Assembly (NCBI RefSeq): GCF_019977315.1
Contig: NZ_AP024652.1
Coordinates: 3,224,001 to 3,288,000 of the forward strand
From: Arthrobacter sp. StoSoilB22
GTDB lineage: Bacteria > Actinomycetota > Actinomycetes > Actinomycetales > Micrococcaceae
Length of the DNA stretch: 64,000 nt
Direction: 5' to 3'
A program made the translations under genes and the position numbers. The notes beneath the pieces were generated by a model. The model searched no databases, was not told the origin of the DNA, and was given only the letters and a program-made list of their open reading frames with translations. How positions within the stretch are numbered: position 1 is the stretch's first letter; the number at the start of each line of letters is the position of its first letter. This document shows, piece after piece, positions 25,473 to 34,281 of the stretch.

Positions 25473-25861
25473 CCGCCGGAATCACAGTAGACCTCGCGGA
25501 TCCCGTACCTCCCTTCGAACAAATCCGCAGGCAACTCAGCTCATTGATTGCCATCGGGGTCCTTGAACCCGGCAGCCGGCTGCCCACGGTCCGGAGTCTG
25601 GCGGCAGACCTTGGCATCGCGGCTGGCACGGTGGCACGCGCTTACAAAGAACTCGAGCAGCAGGGATTGATCGAGTCACGACGCCGGAACGGGACAATCG
25701 TCGTCGGGCCGCCTCAGGCACCGAACGGCACTATCCGGGCAGACGCCGCGGTGATGGCCGCCGTCGACGGCCTGATTCTGACGGCGCGCGACGCGGGCGT
25801 GAGTGATGAAACGCTCATTGATCTTCTCCGCGGGCGGCTGGCCAGTAAGCTTGACTCGTGA
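25469..25861 (+). CDS. GntR-family regulator, YtrA subfamily
   Basis: 130 aa. The N-terminal winged helix [65 protein letters not shown] is the GntR signature. The short C-terminal tail (~50 residues) with two helices is the YtrA form, too small for a metabolite domain. It probably represses its own operon via the inverted repeat at 23785-23806. It overlaps the upstream gene by ATGA and thyA downstream by GTGA. Confidence 0.9.
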   Translation: MTAGITVDLADPVPPFEQIRRQLSSLIAIGVLEPGSRLPTVRSLAADLGIAAGTVARAYKELEQQGLIESRRRNGTIVVGPPQAPNGTIRADAAVMAAVDGLILTARDAGVSDETLIDLLRGRLASKLDS

Positions 25862-26661
25862 GCATCCCCACCCCTTATGAAGACCTTCTGCGCGATGTCA
25901 TGGCTAACGGCACGCACAAGTCGGACCGCACCGGAACCGGAACGCGCAGCGTTTTTGGCCGTCAGCTGAGGTTCGATCTTGCCGAGAGCTTCCCGCTGAT
26001 CACCACCAAGCGGGTTCACTTCAAATCCGTGGCGGTGGAGCTCCTGTGGTTCCTGCGCGGCGATTCGAACGTGAAGTGGATGCAGGACCAAGGCGTCTCC
26101 ATCTGGGACGAATGGGCGGATGCCGACGGCGAGCTGGGCCCCGTTTATGGGGTGCAGTGGCGGAGCTGGCCCACTCCCGACGGCGGGCACATCGACCAGA
26201 TCTCCGAGCTCATGACCAACCTGGCCTCCAACCCGGATTCCCGGCGGCACATCGTGTCCGCGTGGAACGTCTCCGAACTCAAAGACATGGCGCTGCCCCC
26301 ATGCCACGCGTTCTTCCAGTTCTATGTGGCTGACGGCAAGTTGTCCTGCCAGCTGTACCAGCGTTCGGCGGACACGTTCCTGGGCGTCCCCTTCAACATT
26401 GCCTCGTACGCCCTGCTGACCCGCATGGTGGCCCAGCAGCTTGGGCTTGAGCCGGGCGAATTCGTCTGGACCGGCGGCGACGTCCATGTCTACGACAACC
26501 ACGTGGACCAGGTTTCCGAGCAGCTCAGCCGTGAGCCGTACGAGTACCCGCAGCTGAAGATCCTCCGCAAGCCGGACTCCATCTTTGACTACACGCTGGA
26601 TGACTTTGAGGTTGTGGATTACCGCCACCACCCCACTATCAAGGCGCCGATCGCGGTATGA
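25858..26661 (+). CDS. thyA: Thymidylate synthase (folate-dependent)
   Basis: 267 aa, close to E. coli ThyA (264). It methylates dUMP to dTMP with methylene-tetrahydrofolate, giving dihydrofolate. Catalytic cysteine C149 in [32 protein letters not shown] is the phosphate-binding loop; [22 protein letters not shown] is the nucleotide site; [17 protein letters not shown] holds the His/Tyr for the sugar. The GTG start overlaps the GntR stop and the stop overlaps the folA ATG. Confidence 0.98.
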   Translation: MSIPTPYEDLLRDVMANGTHKSDRTGTGTRSVFGRQLRFDLAESFPLITTKRVHFKSVAVELLWFLRGDSNVKWMQDQGVSIWDEWADADGELGPVYGVQWRSWPTPDGGHIDQISELMTNLASNPDSRRHIVSAWNVSELKDMALPPCHAFFQFYVADGKLSCQLYQRSADTFLGVPFNIASYALLTRMVAQQLGLEPGEFVWTGGDVHVYDNHVDQVSEQLSREPYEYPQLKILRKPDSIFDYTLDDFEVVDYRHHPTIKAPIAV

Positions 26662-27275
26662 GCACATCATCTTCAGAGGTTCCGGACCAACTCCCCGGTG
26701 TCATCTTCACCCAAGAGACCGCGGCCCGCATGACCGGCATCGGACTGGTGTGGGCCCAGACCAAGGCCGGCGTGATCGGCAAAGACGGATCCATGCCGTG
26801 GCACCTCCCCGAGGACCTGAAACACTTCAGCCAGCTCACCACCGGTCACCCCGTCATCATGGGCCGCAAGACGTGGTTGTCATTCCCCGAAAAGTACCGT
26901 CCCCTTCCGGGCCGCACCAACATTGTGGTGACCCGTAACGAAAAGTGGGCGTCCACGCCCGAGGCGGAGGGCGCCGTCGTGGTTTCCTCTCTTGACGCCG
27001 CGCTGCTGGAATCTCAATTCGCACCGGGTGGCCAGAAAGTGTGGATCATTGGCGGCGGCGAAATCTTTGAACAATCCATGGGCATCGCCAACCTGGCCGT
27101 CATCACCATCATCGACGCCGACTTGGAAGGCGACACTTTCGCCCCCGAACTCGGTGATGATTGGGCCTTCGACGCCGTAGCCCCCTCCGACGGGTGGCTC
27201 ACCTCCAAGAACGGCACCAACTACCGGTTCACCACGTGGCGCCGGAACGCAAGCCAGGAAAGCCAAGAGAGCTAA
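26658..27275 (+). CDS. folA: Dihydrofolate reductase
   Basis: 205 aa, longer than the usual ~160 because of a ~30-residue N-terminal extension. It reduces dihydrofolate made by ThyA to tetrahydrofolate with NADPH. Core: [61 protein letters not shown] and [14 protein letters not shown] (NADPH Gly loop). The carboxylate that binds the pteridine is the Glu in [10 protein letters not shown]. An internal start at MTGIG (residue 25) would give near-normal length; the overlapping ATG at 26658 is kept because of the coupling with thyA. Confidence 0.96.
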   Translation: MSTSSSEVPDQLPGVIFTQETAARMTGIGLVWAQTKAGVIGKDGSMPWHLPEDLKHFSQLTTGHPVIMGRKTWLSFPEKYRPLPGRTNIVVTRNEKWASTPEAEGAVVVSSLDAALLESQFAPGGQKVWIIGGGEIFEQSMGIANLAVITIIDADLEGDTFAPELGDDWAFDAVAPSDGWLTSKNGTNYRFTTWRRNASQESQES

Positions 27276-27277
27276 GC

Positions 27278-27499
27278 ATGCTGAAAAAACCTGAAACCTT
27301 GTTCGTGCTGGGCTACATGCTCCTGCCGCTTTTTGCCCTGATCTCCGCCATTGTGGGACTCACCATGATCCTGGGCGGGAACAAAATTGCCGGGATCATT
27401 GTGCTGATCGTTGTCACGCAGGTGTTTACGTTTGGTGCGTTCTTTACCCTGCGCAAGCGTAAGGCAGTCCTGTTGCAGGAACACGACGCCGGCCACTAG
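27278..27499 (+). CDS. Small two-helix membrane protein
   Basis: 73 aa from the ATG two nt after the folA stop. Two hydrophobic helices (FVLGYMLLPLFALISAIVGLTMIL and IAGIIVLIVVTQVFTFGAFFTL) with a basic, polar C-terminus. Conserved short proteins of this look are common in Micrococcaceae; I recall no tested function. Probably last gene of the operon. Confidence 0.75.
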   Translation: MLKKPETLFVLGYMLLPLFALISAIVGLTMILGGNKIAGIIVLIVVTQVFTFGAFFTLRKRKAVLLQEHDAGH

Positions 27500-27593
27500 C
27501 CCGGGCGGTCAGCTTGCGGGCCGCTGTGGCGGGTGCCGTCGTCGTGCAGTGCGTGCGTGACGTAACCAACAGCGGCACTGAGCCCCGAAAGTT

Positions 27594-27599
27594 TAGACT
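27594..27599 (+). promoter_or_regulatory. -10 box of asd
   Basis: TAGACT lies 6 nt before the asd ATG at 27606, so the transcript would start on or next to the start codon (leaderless). The -35 region is weak. Confidence 0.5.
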
Positions 27600-27605
27600 T
27601 GGGAA

Positions 27606-28748
27606 ATGACTACAGCAGCTAATCCGTCCGTTGGACTGGTCGGTTGGCGTGGCATGGTCGGCTCCGTCCTGATGCAGCGCATGCAGGACGAGAACGACTT
27701 CGCCAACATCAACCCGGTATTTTTCTCCACCTCGAACGCAGGAGGTGCCGCCCCGACGTTCGCGCAGGGGGCTGGCAAGCTCGAGGATGCGTTCGATATT
27801 GAGACCCTGGCCAAGCTGCCGATTATTGTCACCGCTCAGGGTGGCGACTACACCAAGCAGGTCCACGGCGAGCTCCGCAACCGCGGCTGGGATGGCCTGT
27901 GGATCGACGCTGCGTCCACCCTGCGCATGAACGATGACTCGATCATCGTGCTGGACCCCATCAACCGCGACGTCATCGACGCCGGCCTGTCCGGTGGCGT
28001 GAAGGACTTCATCGGCGGCAACTGTACGGTTTCCTGCATGCTGATGGGCCTCGGCGGCCTGTTCAAGAACAATCTGGTGGAGTGGGGCACCTCCATGACG
28101 TACCAGGCGGCTTCAGGCGGCGGTGCCCGGCACATGCGTGAACTCCTCAACCAGTTCGGCACCCTCAACAACGAGGTCAGCAGCGAGCTGGACGATCCCG
28201 CGTCTGCCATTCTCGAAATCGATCACAAGGTCCTCGCCGCCCAGCGCACCGGCGTTGACGCCACCCAGTTTGGCGTGCCCCTGGCCGGATCCCTCATTCC
28301 GTGGATCGATGCCGACCTCGGCAACGGCCAGTCCAAGGAAGAATGGAAAGCCGGAGTAGAGACCAACAAAATTCTCGGCACCGGCAACGGCACCGCCGGC
28401 AAGGACCACATCGCCATGGACGGCTTGTGCATCCGCATCGGCGCCATGCGTTCACACTCCCAGGCCCTCACGCTCAAGCTGCGCGAAGACCTGTCCGTGA
28501 CGGAAATCGAGAATCTCCTGGCCAAGGACAACGAGTGGGCCAAGGTTGTTCCCAACACCAAGGAAGCCTCCATGGCTGACCTGACCCCTGTGGCAGCTTC
28601 CGGCACCCTGGACATCCCGGTGGGCCGTATCCGCAAGCTCGAAATGGGCCCGGAATACATCAGCGCCTTCACCGTGGGAGACCAACTCCTCTGGGGTGCA
28701 GCCGAGCCGCTCCGCCGCATGCTCAACATCGTGACGGGCAAGCTCTAG
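27606..28748 (+). CDS. asd: Aspartate-semialdehyde dehydrogenase, Escherichia-like type
   Basis: 380 aa. It reduces aspartyl phosphate to aspartate semialdehyde, the branch point to lysine/diaminopimelate, threonine and methionine. NADP loop [17 protein letters not shown]; catalytic cysteine C140 in [34 protein letters not shown]; substrate/His site [14 protein letters not shown]. These blocks and the C-terminal [19 protein letters not shown] closely follow the E. coli enzyme, not the ~345-aa form of mycobacteria and corynebacteria. Followed by a strong terminator. Confidence 0.96.
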   Translation: MTTAANPSVGLVGWRGMVGSVLMQRMQDENDFANINPVFFSTSNAGGAAPTFAQGAGKLEDAFDIETLAKLPIIVTAQGGDYTKQVHGELRNRGWDGLWIDAASTLRMNDDSIIVLDPINRDVIDAGLSGGVKDFIGGNCTVSCMLMGLGGLFKNNLVEWGTSMTYQAASGGGARHMRELLNQFGTLNNEVSSELDDPASAILEIDHKVLAAQRTGVDATQFGVPLAGSLIPWIDADLGNGQSKEEWKAGVETNKILGTGNGTAGKDHIAMDGLCIRIGAMRSHSQALTLKLREDLSVTEIENLLAKDNEWAKVVPNTKEASMADLTPVAASGTLDIPVGRIRKLEMGPEYISAFTVGDQLLWGAAEPLRRMLNIVTGKL

Positions 28749-28771
28749 CCTGCCCGGCTTAGTACGTCCCT

Positions 28772-28813
28772 AACCCGCTGTTCCGTTGCTGCCCGGCAAC
28801 GGAACAGCGGGTT
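28772..28813 (+). terminator. Intrinsic terminator after asd
   Basis: AACCCGCTGTTCCGTTGC and GCAACGGAACAGCGGGTT form an 18-bp perfect stem around a 6-nt loop, followed by TT. Confidence 0.95.
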
Positions 28814-28846
28814 TTCGACGTATTAGGGCTCAGCAGGCCAGAGGGC

Positions 28847-29977
28847 TCACCCTGCCATGAACTTCAGGTAGGCACGGCCCTGGGCGTGGAAGGAACGCTC
28901 AGCGGCTGGACCCAGTACCCCCGCAAACGGTTCCGGCGTGACACCTATGGTCTTGCCATTCACGGTCCTGGCCCACGTACCCACCACTTCTCCGCCGGAC
29001 ACCATGATCCGTTTGAAAACTCCGTTCTTGCCCGGCACCACCAACTCCGCGTGTTCAGGAGCCAGCACCAGGCTCCGGTCCTGGTAGCCGAGCAGGAACT
29101 CGTCGAACCCCGGGAGCGCCAGCAACGAGCGCGAGCCGGGGACGCCGTCGTCGAGCATTGCCGCAGTCTCCGGTGAGAGCCAATAGCTACTGCCCCCAAA
29201 CTCAAGTTCAACCAGGCGGTCCTGCACCTCGTAGAGGGCGGCCCGGGCTTCGGTGAGCGGAATTTGGCTCCACCACGCAAAATCCTTGATGCTGGCAGGG
29301 CCGTGGCTCCTTACATAGCGGAGCAGGAGCTCAGCAATCCCCTCTGCACGTCCCAGCTCCCGCGAGTCCGGAATCCACTCCTCGAAGGGCACAAACAGCT
29401 GCTGCACGCCCACTTTGCCGTTGGTTCCGGCCATGGGTCCTTGCACCAGCCACGCGAGCTGGCAGAGACTGCCCAACAGATGAATGCCTCGCTGGGCCTT
29501 GGTGATCTGACCGGCATCCTCGAAAGCCTGGAACAGCTGCTCGCGGCTTGCTCCTGGCGCACCAGCTGCTTTGAGGGCCTCACCGGTTTTGAAGGCGATG
29601 TCCCTGCAATGGCTGATGTCCTCGGACGTGATGCCGAGTTCACGGTGACGCCCGGCCAGGGACTTCATCAGCCGGCCACCGGTGATGCCCAGAATCCACT
29701 GGAGATCCTCGGGGGCCACTAGGTGGAGCGTCCCACGCATGGGCCACGACCGGACTACTGTCCCGGCGTCGAGGGCGGCGCGAACGTCCGACGCGGCCGT
29801 TCCAGGTACCCGCTGCCCAACGGCCCACAAGGCTGAACCCAAGTCCTGCGCCTGCATGCACGTCATCCACCGGACCGCGTCCGGAACCGTGGGAAAGCCT
29901 CCGCCCAACAGGCCTTGACTGACAAGCCGCAACCGGCCCATGACGCGCGGAGTGGGGTTGGTTCTCTCGGCAGGCAT
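28847..29977 (-). CDS. AlkZ-like winged-helix DNA-binding protein (HTH_42; possible DNA glycosylase)
   Basis: 376 aa. Near the N-terminus WMTCMQAQDLGSALWAVGQR carries Q42-x-Q44, the catalytic Q-x-Q pattern of AlkZ enzymes, followed by RSWPMRGTLHLVAPEDLQWIL, a conserved block of the HTH_42 family. Other blocks: YVRSHGPASIKDFAWWSQIPLTEAR (winged helix) and LLPGFDEFLLGYQDRS-like LLALPGFDEFLLGYQDRSL. AlkZ and AlkX unhook interstrand DNA cross-links or excise bulky N7/N3 alkyl adducts. Single gene on the minus strand; no toxin cluster nearby, so a housekeeping repair role is more likely. Confidence 0.85.
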   Translation of the reverse strand: MPAERTNPTPRVMGRLRLVSQGLLGGGFPTVPDAVRWMTCMQAQDLGSALWAVGQRVPGTAASDVRAALDAGTVVRSWPMRGTLHLVAPEDLQWILGITGGRLMKSLAGRHRELGITSEDISHCRDIAFKTGEALKAAGAPGASREQLFQAFEDAGQITKAQRGIHLLGSLCQLAWLVQGPMAGTNGKVGVQQLFVPFEEWIPDSRELGRAEGIAELLLRYVRSHGPASIKDFAWWSQIPLTEARAALYEVQDRLVELEFGGSSYWLSPETAAMLDDGVPGSRSLLALPGFDEFLLGYQDRSLVLAPEHAELVVPGKNGVFKRIMVSGGEVVGTWARTVNGKTIGVTPEPFAGVLGPAAERSFHAQGRAYLKFMAG

Positions 29978-30062
29978 GCTTCATCCTAAGAGGACCATCC
30001 AGCCCAGGGAACCTTGCCGTGCCTCCCAGCCGTCACCCAGCAGCGGATCCTAGGATGGATTC

Positions 30063-30542
30063 ATGCTTTTTGGTGATCTTGCTCCGTTCGTGCGGCCGAT
30101 GAGCCGGTGGTTGGCTACCGCCGGCTGGTTCTGCACGCTCGCCGGGCTCGCCGCCGGACTGATAGTGGCGGTAGGGACCGGTGTGAGTCTCTCCCCCGCG
30201 ATGCAGGCAATCCAGACCGTGAGTTTGGTAGCAACTGCAGCTGCTGCGGTTCTCATTGGGACCGCTGCCGCCACCCAGCCAGTTGCCGACCGGGACGACG
30301 ACGCCCCCGAGCCCTGGTTCTACCCGGCCGCCGCGGCGCAGGTCCGCAGTTTCCTTCTCGGAGCGATCGTCCTTCTCCTGGGCTTGGTCGGCTTCGCCAC
30401 GGCCGGGCTGTTCATGCCCAGCGGACCCTCACCGCAAAGTATCGCGTTCAGCCAGATCTTCCTGCTGGGAGCGGTCAGCTGCGGACTAACGTTCCTGCTG
30501 CTCAACAAGGTGCTTCCGATCGCGGAACGGCGCACGCGCTGA
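30063..30542 (+). CDS. Four-helix membrane protein of unknown function
   Basis: 159 aa. Four hydrophobic segments: WLATAGWFCTLAGLAAGLIVAVG, TVSLVATAAAAVLIGTAAA, SFLLGAIVLLLGLVGFATAGLFM and IFLLGAVSCGLTFLLLNKVLPI. An acidic loop (DRDDDAPEPWF) lies between helices 2 and 3. No known family recognised. Convergent with murB, 7 bp apart at the stops. Confidence 0.7.
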   Translation: MLFGDLAPFVRPMSRWLATAGWFCTLAGLAAGLIVAVGTGVSLSPAMQAIQTVSLVATAAAAVLIGTAAATQPVADRDDDAPEPWFYPAAAAQVRSFLLGAIVLLLGLVGFATAGLFMPSGPSPQSIAFSQIFLLGAVSCGLTFLLLNKVLPIAERRTR

Positions 30543-30549
30543 GTTTTAG

Positions 30550-31617
30550 CTAGAGGCTAACGCCGATCAGCAAGGGCTCCGGGTGCAGTTCAATACCAAA
30601 ACGCTCGACGACGCCGGAACGCACCTCACGCGCGATGGCCACCATGTCCGCGGCCGTGGCTGAGCCCCTGTTGGTGATGGCAAGAGTGTGTTTGGTGGAA
30701 AGGGAGGCCCGTCCGCCGGAGACACTGGAATCCTCCAGTCCGAAGCCCTTGCCGAATCCTGCCTGATCAATCAACCAGGCAGCGGAAAGCTTCACCAGTC
30801 CGTCATCCCCTGCTGGGTATTTGGGCGCGTTGTCCGGCAAAGTCGAGGCAAGATCCGCAGGCACAATCGGGTTGGTGAAAAATGAGCCCGTGGAATAGGT
30901 GTCGCGGTCTGCTGCGTCCAAGACCATTCCCTTGGACGCGCGGAGCCGGAGGACTTCCCGGCGGACATCGTTTGAGTAGGCGCGTTTCCCTGCCTCCACA
31001 CCCAGCACGCGGGCCAGCTCGGCGTAACGGATTGGCGCACTCATCCGCCCCAACGGCAATTGGAACTCCACGGTCAGCACAACGTAGCGGGGCGAGCCCT
31101 CAACGGTGGTCTGTTTCAAGATGGAGTCGCGGTACCCGAACCTGAGCTCCGAGTTGGTGAACGTCTGCACTGCGTTGCGCTCACGGTCCCACGTCCGAAC
31201 GGCCGCAATGGTTTGTGAAACGTCCGCTCCATAGGCTCCAACGTTCTGCACAGGAGTGGCACCAGTGGCACCTGGAATCCCGGACAACGCCTCCAAGCCG
31301 GACCATGCGTGCAGGACGGAGTATTCCACCAGCGCGTCCCAGTTATGGCCCGCCTGAACCACCACAGACACTCCGCCACAGCTGTCCTCGGAGTTCACGG
31401 TGAAGCCCTCGGAGGCGATCTTCAGGACAGTTCCGGGGTAGCCGTCGTCGGAGACCAGCAGATTGGAGCCACCGCCAATGATCAGGATTTTGTCACCTGC
31501 AGCGTCGGCCGACCGGACGGCGTCGATGATCTCCGCCTCGGTGCGGGCCTCAACGTAGTTGCCCGCGGGGCCGCCAACGGCAGCAGTGGTCAGTTCAGAA
31601 AGCAGCGTTTGGGTCAC
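30550..31617 (-). CDS. murB: UDP-N-acetylenolpyruvoylglucosamine reductase
   Basis: 355 aa from the GTG at 31617. It reduces UDP-GlcNAc-enolpyruvate to UDP-MurNAc with NADPH and FAD in peptidoglycan precursor synthesis. FAD domain: ILIIGGGSNLLVSDDGYPGTVLKI and ALSGIPGATGATPVQNVGAYG; RFGYRDSILK and the C-terminal SFFTNPIVP carry the catalytic Ser. A TAGGCT -10 lies 6 nt before the GTG, indicating a leaderless message; a TTG three bases upstream is the alternative start. Confidence 0.95.
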   Translation of the reverse strand: MTQTLLSELTTAAVGGPAGNYVEARTEAEIIDAVRSADAAGDKILIIGGGSNLLVSDDGYPGTVLKIASEGFTVNSEDSCGGVSVVVQAGHNWDALVEYSVLHAWSGLEALSGIPGATGATPVQNVGAYGADVSQTIAAVRTWDRERNAVQTFTNSELRFGYRDSILKQTTVEGSPRYVVLTVEFQLPLGRMSAPIRYAELARVLGVEAGKRAYSNDVRREVLRLRASKGMVLDAADRDTYSTGSFFTNPIVPADLASTLPDNAPKYPAGDDGLVKLSAAWLIDQAGFGKGFGLEDSSVSGGRASLSTKHTLAITNRGSATAADMVAIAREVRSGVVERFGIELHPEPLLIGVSL

Positions 31618-31626
31618 CAATCAAGC

Positions 31627-32994
31627 CTAACGGGCTTCGTTGGGCTGCGCCGACTCCGCCGCCTTGCGGCCAGCCAGGGGTGCCAGGAAGAAACTGACCA
31701 CCAGCAGAACCAGGGGTGCCAGCAGCGAATGCAGGATGCCGAAATGTTCAGCCAGCAACCCCAGGAGCGGAGGGCCACACAGGAAGGCACCGTAACCAAT
31801 GGTGGAAACTACCGATACACGGGCCGCCGCGTGCACTGGATCATCGGCGGCGGCGGACATACCCACCGGGAACCCGAGCGAAGCGCCCAGACCCCATACC
31901 GCCAACGCCACGAACGCGAGCCACGGAACCGGAGAAAACACAAAGAGTGAAAGACCCACGACGGCGGTGGCCGAGCACCAGCGCATCACCACCACCCGCC
32001 CGAAACGGTCCAGGATGACCGTTCCCGCGAAACGGCCAATGGTCATGAACGTCACAAAGAGCCCATAACCCACAGCGCCTGCGGCATCGGACTGCCCATA
32101 ACCGTCGGCAAGTGCCAGGGCCACCCAGTCCCCCGCGGCTCCTTCGGCCAATGCCAGGCCAAGGACCAGGACACCGATCAGTAGAGTCCGGCGATCACGC
32201 CATGCCAAAGCCACGAGCCGCTTGTTGTCCAGCGGGACGGCAGTCTTACGGGCATCCGGCTGAGCGACGTCCTGCTGAGCGCCGTCCTGCTCGCCGGAGA
32301 TGATGGGCAGCGGGCCGGTGGAGGGGTCCTGGAAAGTATCGGTCTCTTCAGGGTGGTAGGTCTTTGTCACTGCAGCGGTCTTTTCGGCGCGGAACCAAAA
32401 GGTAGCGGTGACCACAGACGCCGTCACTACTACGCCGGAGATCAAAAAATGCCAGAACACCGGCATGTGGATGGCGGCCGCCCAGGCGCCGAAGCCCGCA
32501 GCGGCTACCGTTCCGAGGCTGAAGGAACCGTGCAAGTGCGGCATGATGTGCCGCTCCAATTCGCGTTCGAGCGAGGCCCCTTCCACGTTGGATGCGGTAT
32601 TCCAACTGGCCGTACCCAGGCCCAGGATGATCAAGCCTGCCGCCACCACCAAGGGGTTGGCCGCCAAGGAGGTTCCAACACCCACAGTGACAAGGCCCGC
32701 ACCCACCATGCTGCTGCCGATCCTCGTGGTCAGCTGAGGACCGAGCCGCAGCACAATCAGGCCCGAAGCCGAGATCGAAATGAAGGACGCCACCGTCATG
32801 CACATCAGCAAAAGACCGATGCCACCCGGCGTGAGATTCAGTCCGTCGCGAATGGCGGGAAGCCGGGAAACCCACGTGGCGAAGGCGATGCCGCTGGCCG
32901 CGTAGGACGCAAGAACAGCGGCGCGCCACCGCGACATTTCGGTCGGAGTGGCGCTCGGTTTGCTGCGATGTTGCCAGGTGTTCGTTAGGTTCAA
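31627..32994 (-). CDS. MFS transporter, FucP/YbjJ-like
   Basis: 455 aa with 12 hydrophobic helices and a long polar loop between helices 6 and 7 (KTAAVTKTYHPEETDTFQDPSTGPLPIISGEQ). Opening ASGIAFATWVSRLPAIRDGLNLTPGGIGLLLM is like YbjJ-type MFS proteins. The TTG start overlaps the stop of the MaoC gene by TTGA, so it is coupled to the hadAB-like pair; a later ATG (residue 20) is possible. Substrate unknown. Confidence 0.85.
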   Translation of the reverse strand: MNLTNTWQHRSKPSATPTEMSRWRAAVLASYAASGIAFATWVSRLPAIRDGLNLTPGGIGLLLMCMTVASFISISASGLIVLRLGPQLTTRIGSSMVGAGLVTVGVGTSLAANPLVVAAGLIILGLGTASWNTASNVEGASLERELERHIMPHLHGSFSLGTVAAAGFGAWAAAIHMPVFWHFLISGVVVTASVVTATFWFRAEKTAAVTKTYHPEETDTFQDPSTGPLPIISGEQDGAQQDVAQPDARKTAVPLDNKRLVALAWRDRRTLLIGVLVLGLALAEGAAGDWVALALADGYGQSDAAGAVGYGLFVTFMTIGRFAGTVILDRFGRVVVMRWCSATAVVGLSLFVFSPVPWLAFVALAVWGLGASLGFPVGMSAAADDPVHAAARVSVVSTIGYGAFLCGPPLLGLLAEHFGILHSLLAPLVLLVVSFFLAPLAGRKAAESAQPNEAR

Positions 32995-33428
32995 GAGACC
33001 TTCACAACCGCCTGCGATTTCATGAGGACCTTCTGTCCACCCGCAACGACGGTGAGGTCGACGCGCACGGTGCGGGCATCGGCGTCGAGCGCTCCCACAA
33101 CACCGGTCACGTCAATGACAGCGCCGGCCTCATCGGTGCCAGTGGTATCGGTAACAAGGACGGGCTTGGTGAAGCGGGTCTGGTAATCGACGACGGCGGC
33201 AGGGTCCCCGGCCCAGTCGCTCACCAGCTGCACTGCGGCGCCCATGGTGAACATGCCGTGGGCGATGACGCCCGGCAGTTCCACGGAGGTGGCGAAAGAT
33301 TCGTTCCAGTGGATCGGGTTGAAGTCGCCCGATGCTCCGGCGTACTTCACCAGGTCCTGACGGGTGACGTCAATGCTGCGGGTACCGATTTCCTGGCCGA
33401 CCGTCAGTTCTTCGAATGTAGGGCTCAT
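32991..33428 (-). CDS. MaoC-family dehydratase, HadB-like
   Basis: 145 aa hot-dog fold. Catalytic motif region ASGDFNPIHWNESFATSVELPGVIAHGMFTMGAAVQLVSDW carries the hydratase-2 Asp/His pair (D-x-N-P-I-H). It pairs with the upstream gene 2 bp away. In mycobacteria HadA and HadB form a (3R)-hydroxyacyl-ACP dehydratase of FAS-II; in Arthrobacter, which lacks mycolates, the substrate is probably a simpler acyl thioester. Next to murB, a synteny common in actinobacteria. Confidence 0.9.
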   Translation of the reverse strand: MSPTFEELTVGQEIGTRSIDVTRQDLVKYAGASGDFNPIHWNESFATSVELPGVIAHGMFTMGAAVQLVSDWAGDPAAVVDYQTRFTKPVLVTDTTGTDEAGAVIDVTGVVGALDADARTVRVDLTVVAGGQKVLMKSQAVVKVS

Positions 33429-33430
33429 GG

Positions 33431-33880
33431 TTACTGTCCCTCTCCGCGGACCAGGATGGACGAGGTTGTGGTGGCGACCTTCTCGCCGGCTTCGGTGGAA
33501 ATCTCGGAGCGTGTGGTGATCATGGCTCCCCCGCCCATGGCCCGGACACCGTCAACGTGCAGTTCGGCCACGAGGCGGTCACCGGCAACAATGGCGCGGT
33601 GGTGCGTGAAACGCTGATCGGCGTGGACCACCCGGGAAAAGTCGATGCCCGACTCCGGATCCTGGACGAGCTGGGCGTCGGCACGCTGGGCGACGATGAT
33701 GGCAAACGTTGGCGGGGCAACGAGGTCGCTGTGGCCCAAGGCTTTGGCTGCCTCAACATCAAAATGCGCGGGGTTGCTGGCTTTCACAGCCTTGGCGAAC
33801 TCGCGGATCTTTTCACGGCCGACGTCGTATACCTCTGCGGCAGGGTAGCTACGGCCCTGCAAGTCCGGATTGATACTCAT
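33431..33880 (-). CDS. MaoC-like dehydratase N-terminal-domain protein, HadA-like
   Basis: 149 aa. FAS1-type dehydratase fold: REKIREFAKAVKASNPAHFDVEAAKALGHSDLVAPPTFAIIV. This is the non-catalytic, acyl-binding half of HadAB-type heterodimers. The ATG start at 33880 has TAGGGT 6 nt ahead on the minus strand, suggesting a leaderless start of the hadA-hadB-MFS transcript. Confidence 0.9.
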   Translation of the reverse strand: MSINPDLQGRSYPAAEVYDVGREKIREFAKAVKASNPAHFDVEAAKALGHSDLVAPPTFAIIVAQRADAQLVQDPESGIDFSRVVHADQRFTHHRAIVAGDRLVAELHVDGVRAMGGGAMITTRSEISTEAGEKVATTTSSILVRGEGQ

Positions 33881-33893
33881 GATCCAACCCTAT

Positions 33894-33936
33894 CGGGCCT
33901 TAAGGCCCGCAGGCAGCGCCTTAAGAGGTGAAGGCG
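33894..33936 (-). terminator. Two hairpins after the small membrane protein gene
   Basis: CGGGCCTTAAGGCCCG at 33894-33909 is a perfect palindrome; CGCCTT (33917-33922) and AAGGCG (33931-33936) form a second stem right at the stop of the 33937 gene. Both could end that transcript. Confidence 0.55.
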
Positions 33937-34161
33937 TTACTTCTTGTAGCTCTTGCGGATCTTCTGGCCGCGCACCACAAGCCCGGCAACGTGGAGCAAC
34001 AGCCCGACACCAATGATGGGCAACGAAGCGATGGCCAGGCCTTGGTTCCCTGACGTGTTCCCCACAATGGACAGGACGAGCCCGACGGCAATCAGTCCCA
34101 TGGCACCGAAAACCAGCACTTTGTACGATGTGGAGGCCGTGGCCCAAAATTGTTCCAGCAC
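33937..34161 (-). CDS. Small two-helix membrane protein
   Basis: 74 aa from a GTG. Helices YKVLVFGAMGLIAVGLVLSIVG and LAIASLPIIGVGLLLHVAGLVV, ending in a basic tail RGQKIRKSYKK. No family recognised. It stands alone between the hadAB-like unit and DUF2797 on the same strand. Confidence 0.7.
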   Translation of the reverse strand: MLEQFWATASTSYKVLVFGAMGLIAVGLVLSIVGNTSGNQGLAIASLPIIGVGLLLHVAGLVVRGQKIRKSYKK

Positions 34162-34281
34162 CGTCCAAGTCTACGTGGTGCGTTGCGGCCGGGTGTTGCG
34201 AGGCCTACTCTGCACCCTTGGAACCCGGAATACCCTGCGAAGCGGGCCCCACAACGCGAGGGCCCTTGCCGGGAGGGAACG

